Below, in pieces: positions 38,667 to 48,574 of a stretch of DNA of 64,000 bases. The position numbers and the translations under genes are program-made. Every line of letters begins with the position of its first letter. The first letter of the stretch is position 1. The notes beneath the pieces were generated by a model that was not told the origin of the DNA, ran no database searches, and saw only the letters and a list, made by a program, of their open reading frames with translations. Source of the stretch: Undaria pinnatifida (lineage: Eukaryota; Sar; Phaeophyceae; Laminariales; Alariaceae); the NCBI GenBank assembly GCA_012845835.1, contig JABAKD010000020.1, forward strand, positions 19,468,106 to 19,532,105. Reading direction: 5' to 3'.

Positions 38667-39500
38667 ATGCGTCTCGTACCACTGCTGTTCAACCTGTTTG
38701 TCATGGCGGTACTGCGTGTGGCCGAGAAACGCTTCCGCGCTGATGCAGGCATCACGGACAACATGGTGCAGCTCCAACGAAAGGAGAAAGGCGAGAAAAA
38801 GGGCACTTCACGTACAGGCAAAGTAGTCAACGGGCGGAGGGGGAAGGAGGAGGAGGAGGTGCAGAGGTTGTGGGGTATGCTGAACGCGGACGATGCGGGC
38901 ATCGTATCGCGATCATCAGAAGGGCTGGAGAGGATGATGACGGTGATCGTGACTGCGTGCTCGTCGTTCGGGCTTACGGTCTCAGAGGCGAAAACAGAGA
39001 GTATGTGCCCGCAAACCAATGGCGGGGGGAAGGTGTCCTTCACAACCAATGCAGCCGGCCAGGTATGCAAACAAACAATCGAGTTTGTGTACTTGGGCGG
39101 GGCTATCACCGCAGACAGAGACCTTAGCATTGAAATATCGCGGCGTCTTCAGAGAGCCTGGGCGTGCTTCCAGTGGTACAACATGGAAATTTATGATCGC
39201 CCGGGTGTGCGCTTACGGTTGAAGATGCGGTTGCTGAAAGCTGAGGTGGTCGAGACACTGCTTTACGGATGCATGACGTGGAGCCCGAACAAGCCTGACT
39301 ATGACAGGCTACGACGGGTTCACCACTCCATGCTCCTCCGATGCCTCGGATGGCGGAAACGGAAGCGCGACGACCACACCCTATCGTACGCCGATGCGCT
39401 TGCCAAGACAGCTTCCGAGAGCATAGAGGTGATGGTGCGCAAACGGAGGATATTGTTTGCGGGATTCGTAGCACGTATGGGGGAGAAGCGTCTGCCGTAG
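38667..39500 (+). pseudogene. LINE RT palm/thumb part of copy 2
   Basis: Continues the polymerase after a one-base loss relative to copy 1. It covers motif B onwards, NADD in place of [23 protein letters not shown] and the C-terminal [18 protein letters not shown]. The missing active-site tyrosine makes this copy unlikely to be active even apart from the frame damage. Confidence 0.75.
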
Positions 39501-39774
39501 AGGGTGATGTTTGGGGAGCTTGTTGGGGGTAAGGGCTACCCAGGGGGGCAAGAGAAGGGCTGGATGGTTCATCTGAAGGAGGATATGTCGGTCTTTGGAA
39601 TGAAATTCGAAGGGTGGCGAAAGGCTGCTCAGAAGGCCGGCAGATGGTTTCGACGAGTAGAGTAGGGAGCCGAGTTGTTCATGCGGAATTGGCATGAAAC
39701 GGAGAGACGCAAAGCTGCAGAGCGACGCGCAACGGCTGCGGCAGCGCCATCCACCGTCGGCATCTCTATGCGGC

Positions 39775-39905
39775 CGGGGGGAGGGGGAAGGGGGAGGGGG
39801 GGAGGGGGGGAGGGGGGAGGGGGGGAGGGAAGGGGGGGAGGGGGGGAGGGGGGGAGGGGGGAGGGGGGGGGATGGCGAAAGGGGGGCGGGGGGGGGGGGG
39901 GGGGC
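39775..39905 (+). repeat. Expanded G-rich tract in LINE 3' region
   Basis: About 130 bp of GGGGGA/GGGGGGA units with G-quadruplex potential. The same position in copy 1 has only ~25 bp (about 21937-21960). Confidence 0.9.
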
Positions 39906-40089
39906 GTCATGCCCAAGAGACTGAAGTCTGGGTCTGGCCATCATCGTCTTGAAATTGGTGGGCCTCCAATGGCCGTCACAAGATAGCGTAAGACCGCCCT
40001 GACTTTTTCGCCATGTTTCGTTCTTTCCCCAGTGCAATTGATGATGTACTTGATACCCTCTATGAGCCCAATGCCGTCTTCAGTCAGTT

Positions 40090-40335
40090 GCTAGGGTCTG
40101 CTAGTATGACATTTTTTTCTCTCTTCTTTTCCTTGCTTCCTCTTCTTGTCTTGTCTTTCCTTGCTTTTCTTGTCTTTCTTTTTGTTCCTTTCCTTTTTTC
40201 GTTTTTCGCTTTCTTGTCTTTTCTTTCCTTTTCCTTTCCTTTGTCTTCGCTTCTTTTCTTTTCTCTGTTTATTTTTTCCAATTGACTTGTGTCTGTCGTG
40301 CGTATGCGTAGTGATAGGTACTACGTGCAATATAT
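40090..40335. repeat. Pyrimidine tract plus repeat family K, copy 1
   Basis: CTTTT-rich from 40107 to 40277, then CAATTGACTTG and GCGTATGCGTAGTGATAGGT, shared in order and strand with 52130-52225, where the tract is shorter. Confidence 0.55.
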
Positions 40336-40391
40336 ACGTGGTTGTCTTTCTTGGGAGGCGAGCGATACAGTCGTTTTTTTCTGGCGCGAGT

Positions 40392-40622
40392 AGTGAGACG
40401 TATGCACCAGTATGGACCTGGCACGTCGTAGGCTGACTCCCGATTTCACTTTTTATATGTTTCTGGCGGAGGCATGAATTGCGTCAGCTGTGATATATGC
40501 GTGTACCACCTTGGGTTGTGTGTGTTTTTCCCTGGCGTATTCCTCAGCTTCAGAGTGACTGGAGCCTGTCCTGTGACCACGGACTTGATTATGCGAGTTA
40601 ATGTGAGAACAACAACAACAAC
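40392..40622 (+). mobile_element. SINE-like family C, copy 5
   Basis: Full length: head GAGACGTATGCACCAGTATG, middle CTGGCGGAGGCATGAATTGC, GAGTGACTGGAGCCTGTCCT, and a tail GAACAACAACAACAACC. The cleanest example of the 3' (AAC)n tail. Confidence 0.7.
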
Positions 40623-40673
40623 CGTCTCCGCATGAGTCTGGTTTCACGTCACACACCCACCTGCCTCGGTGAT

Positions 40674-40728
40674 GTGATGTGGTGATGTGGTGATGTGGTG
40701 ATGTGGTGATGTGGTGATGTGGTGGTGT
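40674..40728. repeat. (GATGTGGT)n minisatellite
   Basis: About seven near-perfect 8-9 bp units. Confidence 0.9.
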
Positions 40729-41270
40729 GTGGTCAGTCCAGGGTCAGTCATCAAAAATCTCAGAACCCCGATGAGATGGATGCTTTTTGGGTTGACATGT
40801 TTTGTTTCGGAGACAGACCATGCCAGCTTTCGTTTAAAAAAAAAAGACGGCGGCGGCGGGCGGCGGTATAACGCGGCGCAGGAACACAAACAGGCACAGA
40901 CCAAGATAGGTATTACACGGCACTGCCCGCGCATATACCGCTCCTAGGCGGAATTGGTCGCCGTACCGACCATGAGGATGATGTTGGACCACCAGGTGGT
41001 GGTGGTGGTGGTGGCAGTGATGGCTTGACGGCTGCAATGCCTTGCTGGCTGCTGCTTGCTGCTGCTGGGTACAACAGTAATTACTGTAGTACAATAATGA
41101 TGGACTGAATTATATATGCTCCCCGCAACAATTAGAGAGCTTAAAAGTCGATTATAGCTGCTGTAGAGCTCCCAAGGGATAGAGATCCTTTGTGACCGGT
41201 ATGTGACCGGTTTGTGACCGGTATCTACTCTGTTCTACTGTTTTTTAAAATGTATACTCGGGGATATATT
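40729..41270. other. Intergenic stretch, no supported gene
   Basis: A (GGC)n run near 40850, a (GGT)n run near 40994-41013 and three GTGACCGGT direct repeats at 41190-41222. No gene seen. Confidence 0.5.
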
Positions 41271-41375
41271 TTAAGGATGTCAGCCGTGAGTTCGACGAAT
41301 TTCGGGTCAATACTCATATTTGCAAGCTGCGTTGTTGGTACTTGTAATATACTACATACATGGGTGAGTTTTTTA
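41271..41375 (-). repeat. LAKM-type short element, subfamily D', copy 3
   Basis: On the minus strand reads TTQLANMSIDPKFVELTADI without a stop in that span. Aligned with 13487, 18252 and 46160. Family Q sequence begins ~50 bp after it. Confidence 0.6.
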
Positions 41376-41425
41376 TTGGGAGGGGTCCTATTTTTTGTCC
41401 ACTATAGTGGTATAATGGTTAGATC

Positions 41426-41550
41426 TAGTGTTGGTGGGGAATTTTGAACTATTCATAGACCTAACATCCTATTAATAGACCATCTATTTTATAAATGTAT
41501 TACTGTAGTTTCCCCTATACTGCTCTTATCATATGTATGGTAGGTGTTTT
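41426..41550 (+). repeat. Dispersed repeat family Q, copy 2
   Basis: Matches 16150-16255. Its closeness to a LAKM-type element here, but not at 16 kb, suggests two separate elements. Confidence 0.5.
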
Positions 41551-41889
41551 GCTTTGTTTTTCCCCCCGCTTTATTATGGGGAGGAGTACGAATACAGAGT
41601 ATTACTACACAGCAGTATCACTAGTTATCTAATACTAAGTATATCAATATTAATACAGCATTCGAGAATATTACTCCGGCTGTTGAAATCTCGTAGATAG
41701 ATTTAGATTTTTAACTCTCTTGCTCTCAGATAAGAGATCACACGCACAAGTCCAAAAATTTATCGCGACTAAAACTCGGGTGAGAAGGCAAACACACGTA
41801 CCGCCTGCCGTGTAATTGCCCATATATATACATATATACGTGCACGCATCCTCTCAACATCGACGGCAATGCTGTTACTCTCTGAATGC
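41551..41889. other. Intergenic stretch, nothing seen
   Basis: AT-rich; no gene, RNA or recognisable repeat. Confidence 0.5.
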
Positions 41890-42165
41890 ACGACCATTCT
41901 CCCGGCAAAATCCATCAGGGACATGCCTGCTGGGTGGTCTGCGTGTCTGCTGTGTGATCCGCTGTGTTGTCTGCTTTTGCGCGCGCTGTGTGGCCTGGTG
42001 TCATGGTCTTATGCTGTGGTGTTTGCGCTGCTGTTTCAATTGTCGAAATGGGTTTCTGGGTGTGTGGTTATGGAGGCGGTTCGAGTCGTGCACGTTATTA
42101 TGTGCAAGTGCGTCGTGCAAAGAGGGGCAGCCAGGTGCCGACTATCTGACTTATTGGGTTTCCGT
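41890..42165 (-). repeat. Dispersed repeat family G, copy 2
   Basis: Inverted relative to 35578-35830. An open frame across it (41869-42276) arises from the repeat, not from a recognisable gene. Confidence 0.6.
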
Positions 42166-42407
42166 ACTCGTAACAAAAAATTGACTGCTGTTTCATGCGG
42201 AGTGCATGTTTCCCTTTTGTTTGGAAGGGGCCCCCTCGGCCGGGGGGGGCTGTTTTGGCTCGCTTCGCTCTCCTGACTTAAGCCGGAAAGTCGGCTGACC
42301 ATCAGCTGATTTCGCCGGCCGACTTGTGGACTAAAGTCACTTCGCTGGCTAACGGTACCTACCAATTAGTTTTTAGTCGTGAGATCCTGCCGACTCACAG
42401 CTCTAGA

Positions 42408-42735
42408 CGTTGATGTTATGGAGTGCTCTCCGTAGAGTGGGTAGTGTATAGATTCGACGTGTTTGACGTGAAACAATGTCATGGTTGGGGTGAAACCAGG
42501 TGATATTAGATTATTAGATTTCGTCACGGTCACGTCAAGGCCATCATAGATGGGCGATAATGTAAGTTGCGGAGATAGTCCAGATAGGACACCCCTCATC
42601 GGTCACTGCCCTGCTCTGCTTTACCTGCCTGTCCTATACCGTTCCTTTAGAGTAATGTCAACCTTGCGTCAAGAGCCAAAGGAGAGATGAATAAGGACTC
42701 CGGAACCCACGGGGAGAGCGCTTCCCAACACCGAC
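42408..42735 (-). repeat. Dispersed repeat family F, copy 2
   Basis: Inverted relative to 6035-6600, shorter because it lacks the extra block of copy 1. Confidence 0.6.
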
Positions 42736-43127
42736 AACCCTGCACCCCTCCGGGATGACCACTTCACATTGAGCTGTTGGGCTGGTGAGACAGCACTGGC
42801 GACCCTGTTTATTGCCTGTTTATGGGGAGAGCATTTTTCATGTGCGTGACAGATCATGCGCGCTGGGAAATTGTTGTGGTACGGCCTTGGGTTGGCCGGT
42901 AATTACCTCACCAATGGGTAATTGGCCCGTTCTTGTGTGGTTAGGATGGCGTTTTGTATATTCGGGATAATCAGGAGACGGAAAGGGCGCCCTTCCGTCT
43001 CAGGTGACCATTAAGACCGCAGGAATAATATTAAGCTGCTTCTCTCCTACTTCTGAGCATAAGAAAGTGGGTAACATCGAGGACACGCCTACTCGGCAGA
43101 CCTGCAGGGCTACTCTGTGTCCCACCC

Positions 43128-43165
43128 CCCGCAACTTAACAAATAGCGTCGTCGGCAGGACTATA
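43128..43165 (+). mobile_element. TRIM-like remnant
   Basis: CTTAACAAATAGCGTCGTCG matches the end of the TRIM terminal repeat plus the following primer-binding-like site. Nothing else of the element is recognisable. Confidence 0.35.
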
Positions 43166-44445
43166 TAATTGTGTTTATCAAAGCCGTCATCGCTCCACCG
43201 TCGCCGCTGGAAACCGTGCGACCGCCGCGGACTACGCTTTTCCCGCCAATACCTGTAGCCACAGTTGCAAGATCATCGACCCCCCCCCCTACTGCCGTGC
43301 GACTACTGCGTGACCAGAGCTTTGTCTTTGCCTGAGCGTCGCGACCAGAATTCCGCCTTCATCAGATCTCCACTTTCGCCTAAGTTCGACGGTCTCCCGC
43401 CACCACTACCTTCGGCTCTTCTGCCGATATCACGATATCACGATATCACAACATCACAACATCACAACATCACAACATCACAACATCACAACACCACGAT
43501 ATCACGATATCACGATATCACGATATCACGATATTACAATATCACAATATCACAATATCACCGCCACAGCCGCCTCGGCGGTGCGGCGCACTTTTCCTGG
43601 CCAATACCACCGACTCCGGCGTCACCTCCATCATCAGCGCTGACCAACTGAGACATAATCCACCGAACTCTGCAGCCACCGCTCGTCCCGATAGGACTAC
43701 CCCTTCAAGCCGCTGCTGATCATCCCCGGCGTCACCGCCATCGTGGACTACTTCGGGTCTTCTACACCAACCGTTCCAGCCACCGCGCCGTCGTCTTCGC
43801 CGTGGAAAAAGATAAATTTACTGCCACAATTATCGCAGATATCTTCACTGGCCCACTTTTCGGGGACTACTACAGCATCAACGGCCGCGTCTACACACAC
43901 ACTTCGGGCCACATACTTTTTTTACCGCTGCGTACGCACACCGACACCTTCTTCGACCAAACATCTTGGAACACTACAGTCTCATCTTCTACCGTTACAA
44001 CTCTCCTACCGCGTCGTCCGCGAACACCCTGTCCTCGTCGTTTTGGGCTCGGAGCGGCTTCAACGCAGCCGTGCGAGACCACCCATCGCTTTTTACCGGA
44101 CCATCAGCCGTCAACAACGCTCCCGGCGCACTTTCCGCGAACACCACGTCGTCACCGTCTCGCGCTCGGAGCGCTGCAGCACACCCTTTTGCGGCTATCG
44201 ACCGCGTTTCATCGGATGCTTCTTCAAGACCCTATACCATCCGGTTCCAAGATCAACCTACGGTGTGCCTACTACACATTTTCGTGGAGCATTCTACTAC
44301 AGATCCGCGTGTCTGCAACGCCACGAGACAAGGAGATTAGCGGGTAACAAGGCGTCATCGCGTTTAGTTGCACCTACCTTTTGGTGCTGCCCCTCCACTT
44401 CGCCAGGCTTCTTAAGCCTTGTGTGTGTACTGATTTTTGTTTTGT
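43166..44445 (+). repeat. C-rich block of diverged internal repeats
   Basis: Contains an (ATCACAAC/ATCACGAT)n run (about 43426-43561) and diverged repeats such as CCGCGAACACC...GCTCGGAGCG, seen near 44017-44058 and 44136-44173. Three plus-strand frames overlap and stay open from about 43750 to 44340 (up to 235 codons, no ATG at the track start of the longest). None has a recognisable domain, and openness in three frames fits biased composition better than coding. Confidence 0.5.
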
Positions 44446-45035
44446 TTTGATTTTTTCGTTCAATTAATTTCAACTTTGCCTTGAACTTTCGGTTTACCCA
44501 GCTTTTGAACACATATACATATTATGTGTGTTTGTGTCTTTGCGCTACTCTGGCTTTCCAGCCATCGGTTTCGCTCGCTCCGTGTTCGCAGCTAGGTCAA
44601 AAAATTGCGGCGGCTGCTCCGTCTTCCGCTTCCCGCCGATTTAGCTTGCCCCGTTTTCGTAACTAGGGCGCAAACCTGCCGTGTTTTCGTCTTATTTCCG
44701 CCATTCATTGTAGATTGTTTAGCATCCCGAAAATTCGCTGTGGTACATCTATATTGGCCCTCCCTATACTTTTTGCACTACGTACGTCATACCTGGTAGG
44801 TGCTTAGCTTTTTTGAGGCGTTGTGTTTGTCTTCTTTCTGCCAAATCGCTCTGCGCCAGTCCCCCCTTTCTCAGCAAAGGTGTGGGTTAACGGCATTGAC
44901 GGCACTCTTGCCCCTTGACGGACTTGATGGACAGCCGTCAAGGAACTCCACACACTAAAACTAGAATGATGAGTCGGAACACGCCTTGACAGGTCAAAGC
45001 TAGACGACATCTTTGCTTCTCGGCTGGGCATTCGT
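44446..45035. other. Intergenic stretch, no supported gene
   Basis: One TACCWGGTA motif near 44792. Short frames only. Confidence 0.5.
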
Positions 45036-45159
45036 GTGCTTTCGCGCACGGTTTTTTTTTGGTTTTGGTTTTCGTACCGGTACGTTGTGAACAAATCCAC
45101 ACGAAAAAGATCACCACTCGTCCCGCCGCCGTCAGAAGAACCAGCGCTACCAGTCCGAA

Positions 45160-45530
45160 TGTGGAGCACAACAGCAGCAGCAGCAGGACTACTTGCTCTG
45201 TACTCTGTACCACTCGTAGCATACAACAGGCAACGACGGCGGCGCGGGGCGGGAAAACCCGCGGATTATTTGCCGGGGGCACACACACCCTCTCTTCTGC
45301 TTGATAACTTCGTCTTTCTTCGTGCGGTTTACGAACAGGAGGCGGCGTATCCTGCGTTGTTTGCCGAAGATACCCAGTGGCATCTGCTTAGATTTGTTGT
45401 ACCAGGGTATAGCAGTACTACTTGCTCTGCACTATGTATTCGTAGCTTTCAACAGGCAACGACGGCGGCGGGGGACGGCCCGCTCAGCGGACAAACCCGC
45501 GTATGGTGCGGTATTACATGAAACTTAGTA
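45160..45530 (+). repeat. Diverged duplication encoding hydrophobic-RQRRRR segment
   Basis: Two direct copies (about 45165-45270 and 45400-45505) share TACTTGCTCTG, CGTAGC.T.CAACAGGCAACGA and CGGCGG. In different frames both read as a short hydrophobic stretch followed by NRQRRRRG: LLALYSVPLVAYNRQRRRRG (frame from 45036) and LLALHYVFVAFNRQRRRRG (frame from 45301). That would be one membrane segment followed by a basic anchor. Whether either is translated is unknown. Confidence 0.45.
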
Positions 45531-45937
45531 TTGTACGGAGTATGATACTTCGAAGTATGTATGCGTGCCAAGGACGGTGACCTCTGCGACTCCGTTGATA
45601 ATTTCGAGTTGGGTTCGCACCAAGACCACCAGCGTTAGGAGTCGGGAGTCAGGAGTGCACTCTCAACCTTAGACCCGAAGGTACAACACCCAAGCAACCC
45701 TCGCGTGAGTGACCAGCACAGAGCCAGAGGCACCCCTTCACAGACGTGGGAGCAAGTGCCAGATAGGATCAGGCCCGGGGATGGGATCAGGGAACAGAAG
45801 TGTTGACCACTTACAACCTTACGGTGGAGGTGTGATTTATTGAGGTCTAATGTGGTCTATTGGAGACCCTTTTTTCACCCTATATAATCTCGTGGAACAC
45901 CAAACCCTTAATCTATCCCTCACTTTACAAGCGCACC
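45531..45937. other. Intergenic stretch, nothing clear
   Basis: No gene seen. A TATATAAT near 45880 has no evident downstream gene. Confidence 0.4.
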
Positions 45938-46035
45938 TGAATTAGTCTAGTGGGGTATTAGTCCGTTTGACCACTGGCAAAAGGTTAACCAATTGCATAC
46001 CCAAACTAAGGCTTATAACACTCTCCCCACCCACT
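45938..46035 (-). mobile_element. TRIM-like terminal repeat, isolated
   Basis: A single terminal repeat on the minus strand (TGTTATAAGCCTTAGTTTGG outward from 46020) with a polypurine stretch next to it (minus strand). The rest of the element is absent: a solo repeat or a truncated copy. Confidence 0.6.
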
Positions 46036-46159
46036 CAGCAATAATAATAGTAGGGTCTTTGCGATTTTTAACCTCTGTTGGGTTGGAGAAGAATGATAAA
46101 AACTGATAAAATAGCGATTGAAACCGACGAACGTCGTCACCCAAGGCCAACCAAAACCA

Positions 46160-46266
46160 CGGAACAAATGAGTTTATTACAAGCGCCAACAACGCAGCTT
46201 GCAAAGATGAGTAGTGACCCGAAATTCGTCGAACTCACGGCTGACATCCTTGAAATACTTTTATAA
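46160..46266 (+). repeat. LAKM-type short element, subfamily D', copy 4
   Basis: Plus-strand frame reads PTTQLAKMSSDPKFVELTAD then ILEILL and stop (46266), inside a 62-codon frame beginning 46078. The best-preserved D' reading frame in the window. Confidence 0.6.
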
Positions 46267-46671
46267 GGTCATTAGCTTGGAAAGTGAAAAAAAAATCAGG
46301 AAAAAATAACACTAAAACCTAATTTTCGCTGAATACTCGTGGATTGGGTGGGCCTTGGATTGTCACGTTCGACGGTTTCAATTCTATCAATAGTATAATA
46401 TGTTTTCCCATCCAACTCCTACCCGACCAAAGTCCCCACCCAACATCATGGGTTTATAAGCACCCTACTATAAATAATACGTTGGGATGAAGTAGGGTTG
46501 GGAACAGGCGTCGTGAACGTGAAGCAGCTCGGGCTGCCGGGGATAGGGGTGAGTCCAGAGTGCAACGGAAAGGAGCAGGACGTCACGCACGCAGCGTGAT
46601 GACACCTGTACTGCGATATCAGCCCTCTGTAGCAAGAGCCCTGAAATCCGGCTTTAGGCTACATCCGATCC

Positions 46672-46761
46672 TTAACCCCTTTACAACTAGAAACCCGTTT
46701 TGGGGGACAAAATTACTTGGATTTAGTATAGGGAGGGGTTGGGGGGCTCTAAAGGGGTTAA
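46672..46761 (+). mobile_element. TTAA-ended MITE, copy 1
   Basis: 90 bp with TTAACCCCTTT at one end and AAAGGGGTTAA at the other. TTAA at both edges plus CCC/GGG-starting inverted repeats is the hallmark of piggyBac-type insertions, which duplicate TTAA. Too short to code. Confidence 0.7.
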
Positions 46762-46870
46762 TCCGGTGGAGCGAGAAGGGAGCAGATATAACTACAAACA
46801 CTCTCCTATACACGGCGAGCGCCTAGTCTCCATACTTTCTTGACATGTTCAATGTTCTCGGGTAGGTTTC

Positions 46871-46944
46871 TTAACCCCTTTTTGGGGGGGACATATTACT
46901 TGTAAAGAGTATACGGATATTTATTGGGGCTCTAAAGGGGTTAA
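46871..46944 (+). mobile_element. TTAA-ended MITE, copy 2
   Basis: 74 bp, same ends as copy 1 and a shared right half (GGGGCTCTAAAGGGGTTAA), only 109 bp downstream and in the same orientation. Confidence 0.7.
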
Positions 46945-47126
46945 GGTGTGTTTTGTTACCGGAGGGCCGATACTACCTAGGTATGTATCCGATCGCACGT
47001 TCTGCTTGGGAGGTTGGTATGATACCACCGCACTTGACTTGTCGATTCTTGTTAGGGAGCTATTGCTAAGGCGCCACACCTGGACGCCAACAGGGTTAAT
47101 ACGTCAAAAGTTTCATCAGTGGTTGC

Positions 47127-47235
47127 TCCCCTGTTTCCCAGTCTGTGACCGCAGGGTTTGCATCCCTCCAGGATCAAGAGTCGGGAAGGGCACTGGGTTT
47201 GGTGACGACTGACGTCGTTGGGTACACAGAAAGAC
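47127..47235 (+). repeat. Dispersed repeat family L, copy 2
   Basis: Weakly aligned with 52830-52930: CAGTCTGTGACC, AGGAT.AAGA.TC.G, GCACTGGGT and GACGTCGTTG in order. Confidence 0.4.
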
Positions 47236-47549
47236 CGATCTACTGTGAGGACAACGGCAGCAACCTACAACATCCTCGCCGTTTAAAACACTATGAAGAC
47301 TACAGTAGAGTGGTATTAAAGAAAAAAAGAGCTACAGTCGCTGCATCGCTGGTGTCGTGCTTTTCGTCGCAATCACCTTCGACTGGCGGCAAACTTATGC
47401 TCGTCCCACCGACAGGCTGATTCCTCGCTTGCAGCCGCTCTCCTCTCGCGCAAGTCCCGAAACATCCTTCCGAGCCGCTGCAACTCCTCGTCGTCGTTCA
47501 CACGATGGCCCTTTTTCACAAATAAATAAATCCAAAAATCGTGATCCCG
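47236..47549. other. Intergenic stretch, nothing clear
   Basis: Short open frames only; no family recognised. Confidence 0.4.
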
Positions 47550-47721
47550 CGTTAGTGCGGTATAGAGCGGTACCCTTTAGTGCGGGGGGCCCGTTTAGTG
47601 CGGTGGAAGTCGCTTGCCACGACCTTTGTCTCACAGAGTATTACTGTACTGCAATAGGTCGGTTTAGTGCGGGCTTCCAATTCAATGCGGGCATTGCCGT
47701 CTGGCAAGGCATCGCACTAAT
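47550..47721. repeat. Cluster of TTTAGTGCGG motifs
   Basis: GTTAGTGCGG (47551), TTTAGTGCGG (47577, 47594, 47663), a variant TTCAATGCGG (47681) and an inverted CGCACTAAT (47713). Outer copies are inverted, so it might be a small element with inverted ends, or a binding-site cluster. Confidence 0.5.
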
Positions 47722-47993
47722 GAGGGACCTCGACTCTCTGTAAATGGAAGGACGTCAGCTGTGATATCGAGTTTTGACATTCAAGGCACAAGAGAGAACG
47801 CCTGCGGCTTACATTCCATCGTGAAACGGAATGCAATGCCACGAAATTGGCGTGTGTGGTAGGACGGAAAAACGACGCGACGCGAACGAAGCACCTCTCC
47901 ACTCCAAGACCACACAAACCCCCCTGCCAACCATCATCAGAACGCATGCATTGCGCTTCTTCGTTCGCGGTAAAGAATTAACACAGGACATCC

Positions 47994-48034
47994 AATAAGA
48001 AACATGAGTCCTGACGCAAGCCGGGTTTCTTATT
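47994..48034. repeat. Hairpin with conserved loop, copy 2
   Basis: A 10 bp perfect inverted repeat (AATAAGAAAC 47994-48003, GTTTCTTATT 48025-48034) around a 21 nt loop ATGAGTCCTGACGCAAGCCGG-like, which matches the loop at 13.39 kb. Confidence 0.6.
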
Positions 48035-48310
48035 TGAAAGTGGGTGCGTTCTACACCAGCTTCAGTATAACGGCTAAAGAATTTCTTATATTCCTGTAAA
48101 CATCAGACTCCCTCTCATTCCCCATTAGATACGAGTCCGTTTTCTTGCGAGAACCCGCTTGGATTTTTGCTCAGAAGGCTTCATCGGTACCTTAGAACAT
48201 GTGTTGGCTGGCATTAACTCTTTCGGGTCAATGCGATGGTGTTGGCCAGGCGGTTTCGACATACGCGCGTGCTTAGGAATATTGAAAGGGACAAACTGTT
48301 GTTGAAGAGT

Positions 48311-48574
48311 AATTGCCGTCTGCTAGGCGTGGCGGTTGGCGTGTGTACCACCCCATGGCTGATGTATACGCTCAGCACACTCGATTGCCGATGGCCGACA
48401 TTACACAGTCCAGTTGTTATCGAGAGGCTTAACGCAAGAGGCTCGTAATCTATTAGGCGTGGCGGGTGGCGTGTGTACAAGCTCGTGGCTGATGTATACG
48501 CTCAGCAGACTCGATTGCCGACGGTCGACAATACACAGTCTAGTCTAGTTGTTATCGAGAGGCTTAGCGCAAAT
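48311..48574. repeat. ~140 bp tandem duplication
   Basis: Two direct copies (about 48318-48443 and 48459-48574) share TAGGCGTGGCGG, TGGCGTGTGTAC, GCTGATGTATACGCTCAGCA, ACTCGATTGCCGA and GTTGTTATCGAGAGGCTTA. Confidence 0.85.

Larger units (their letters stand above)
35980..40051 (+). mobile_element. LINE copy 2, near full length but broken
   Basis: The GC-rich 5' part (about 35980-36480) has a frame beginning MAGPAVTASDKAKQFLADFF (36113) and a basic run. AP-endonuclease motifs follow: GTYNVGT (36520), GCDVIGLQEVRR (36630), LVLVDANARTG (36985), YRLDYIL (37202) and ESDHNLVI (37290). The RT begins near 37402 and matches copy 1 to 40051. Breaks: frame changes near 36550, 36700, 37320-37375 and 38668; stops at 37396 (TAA), 37684 and 38188 (TGA), and the two TAGs shared with copy 1 (39498, 39663). 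The catalytic YADD reads NADD (near 38881). The 5' boundary is a guess. Confidence 0.8.
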
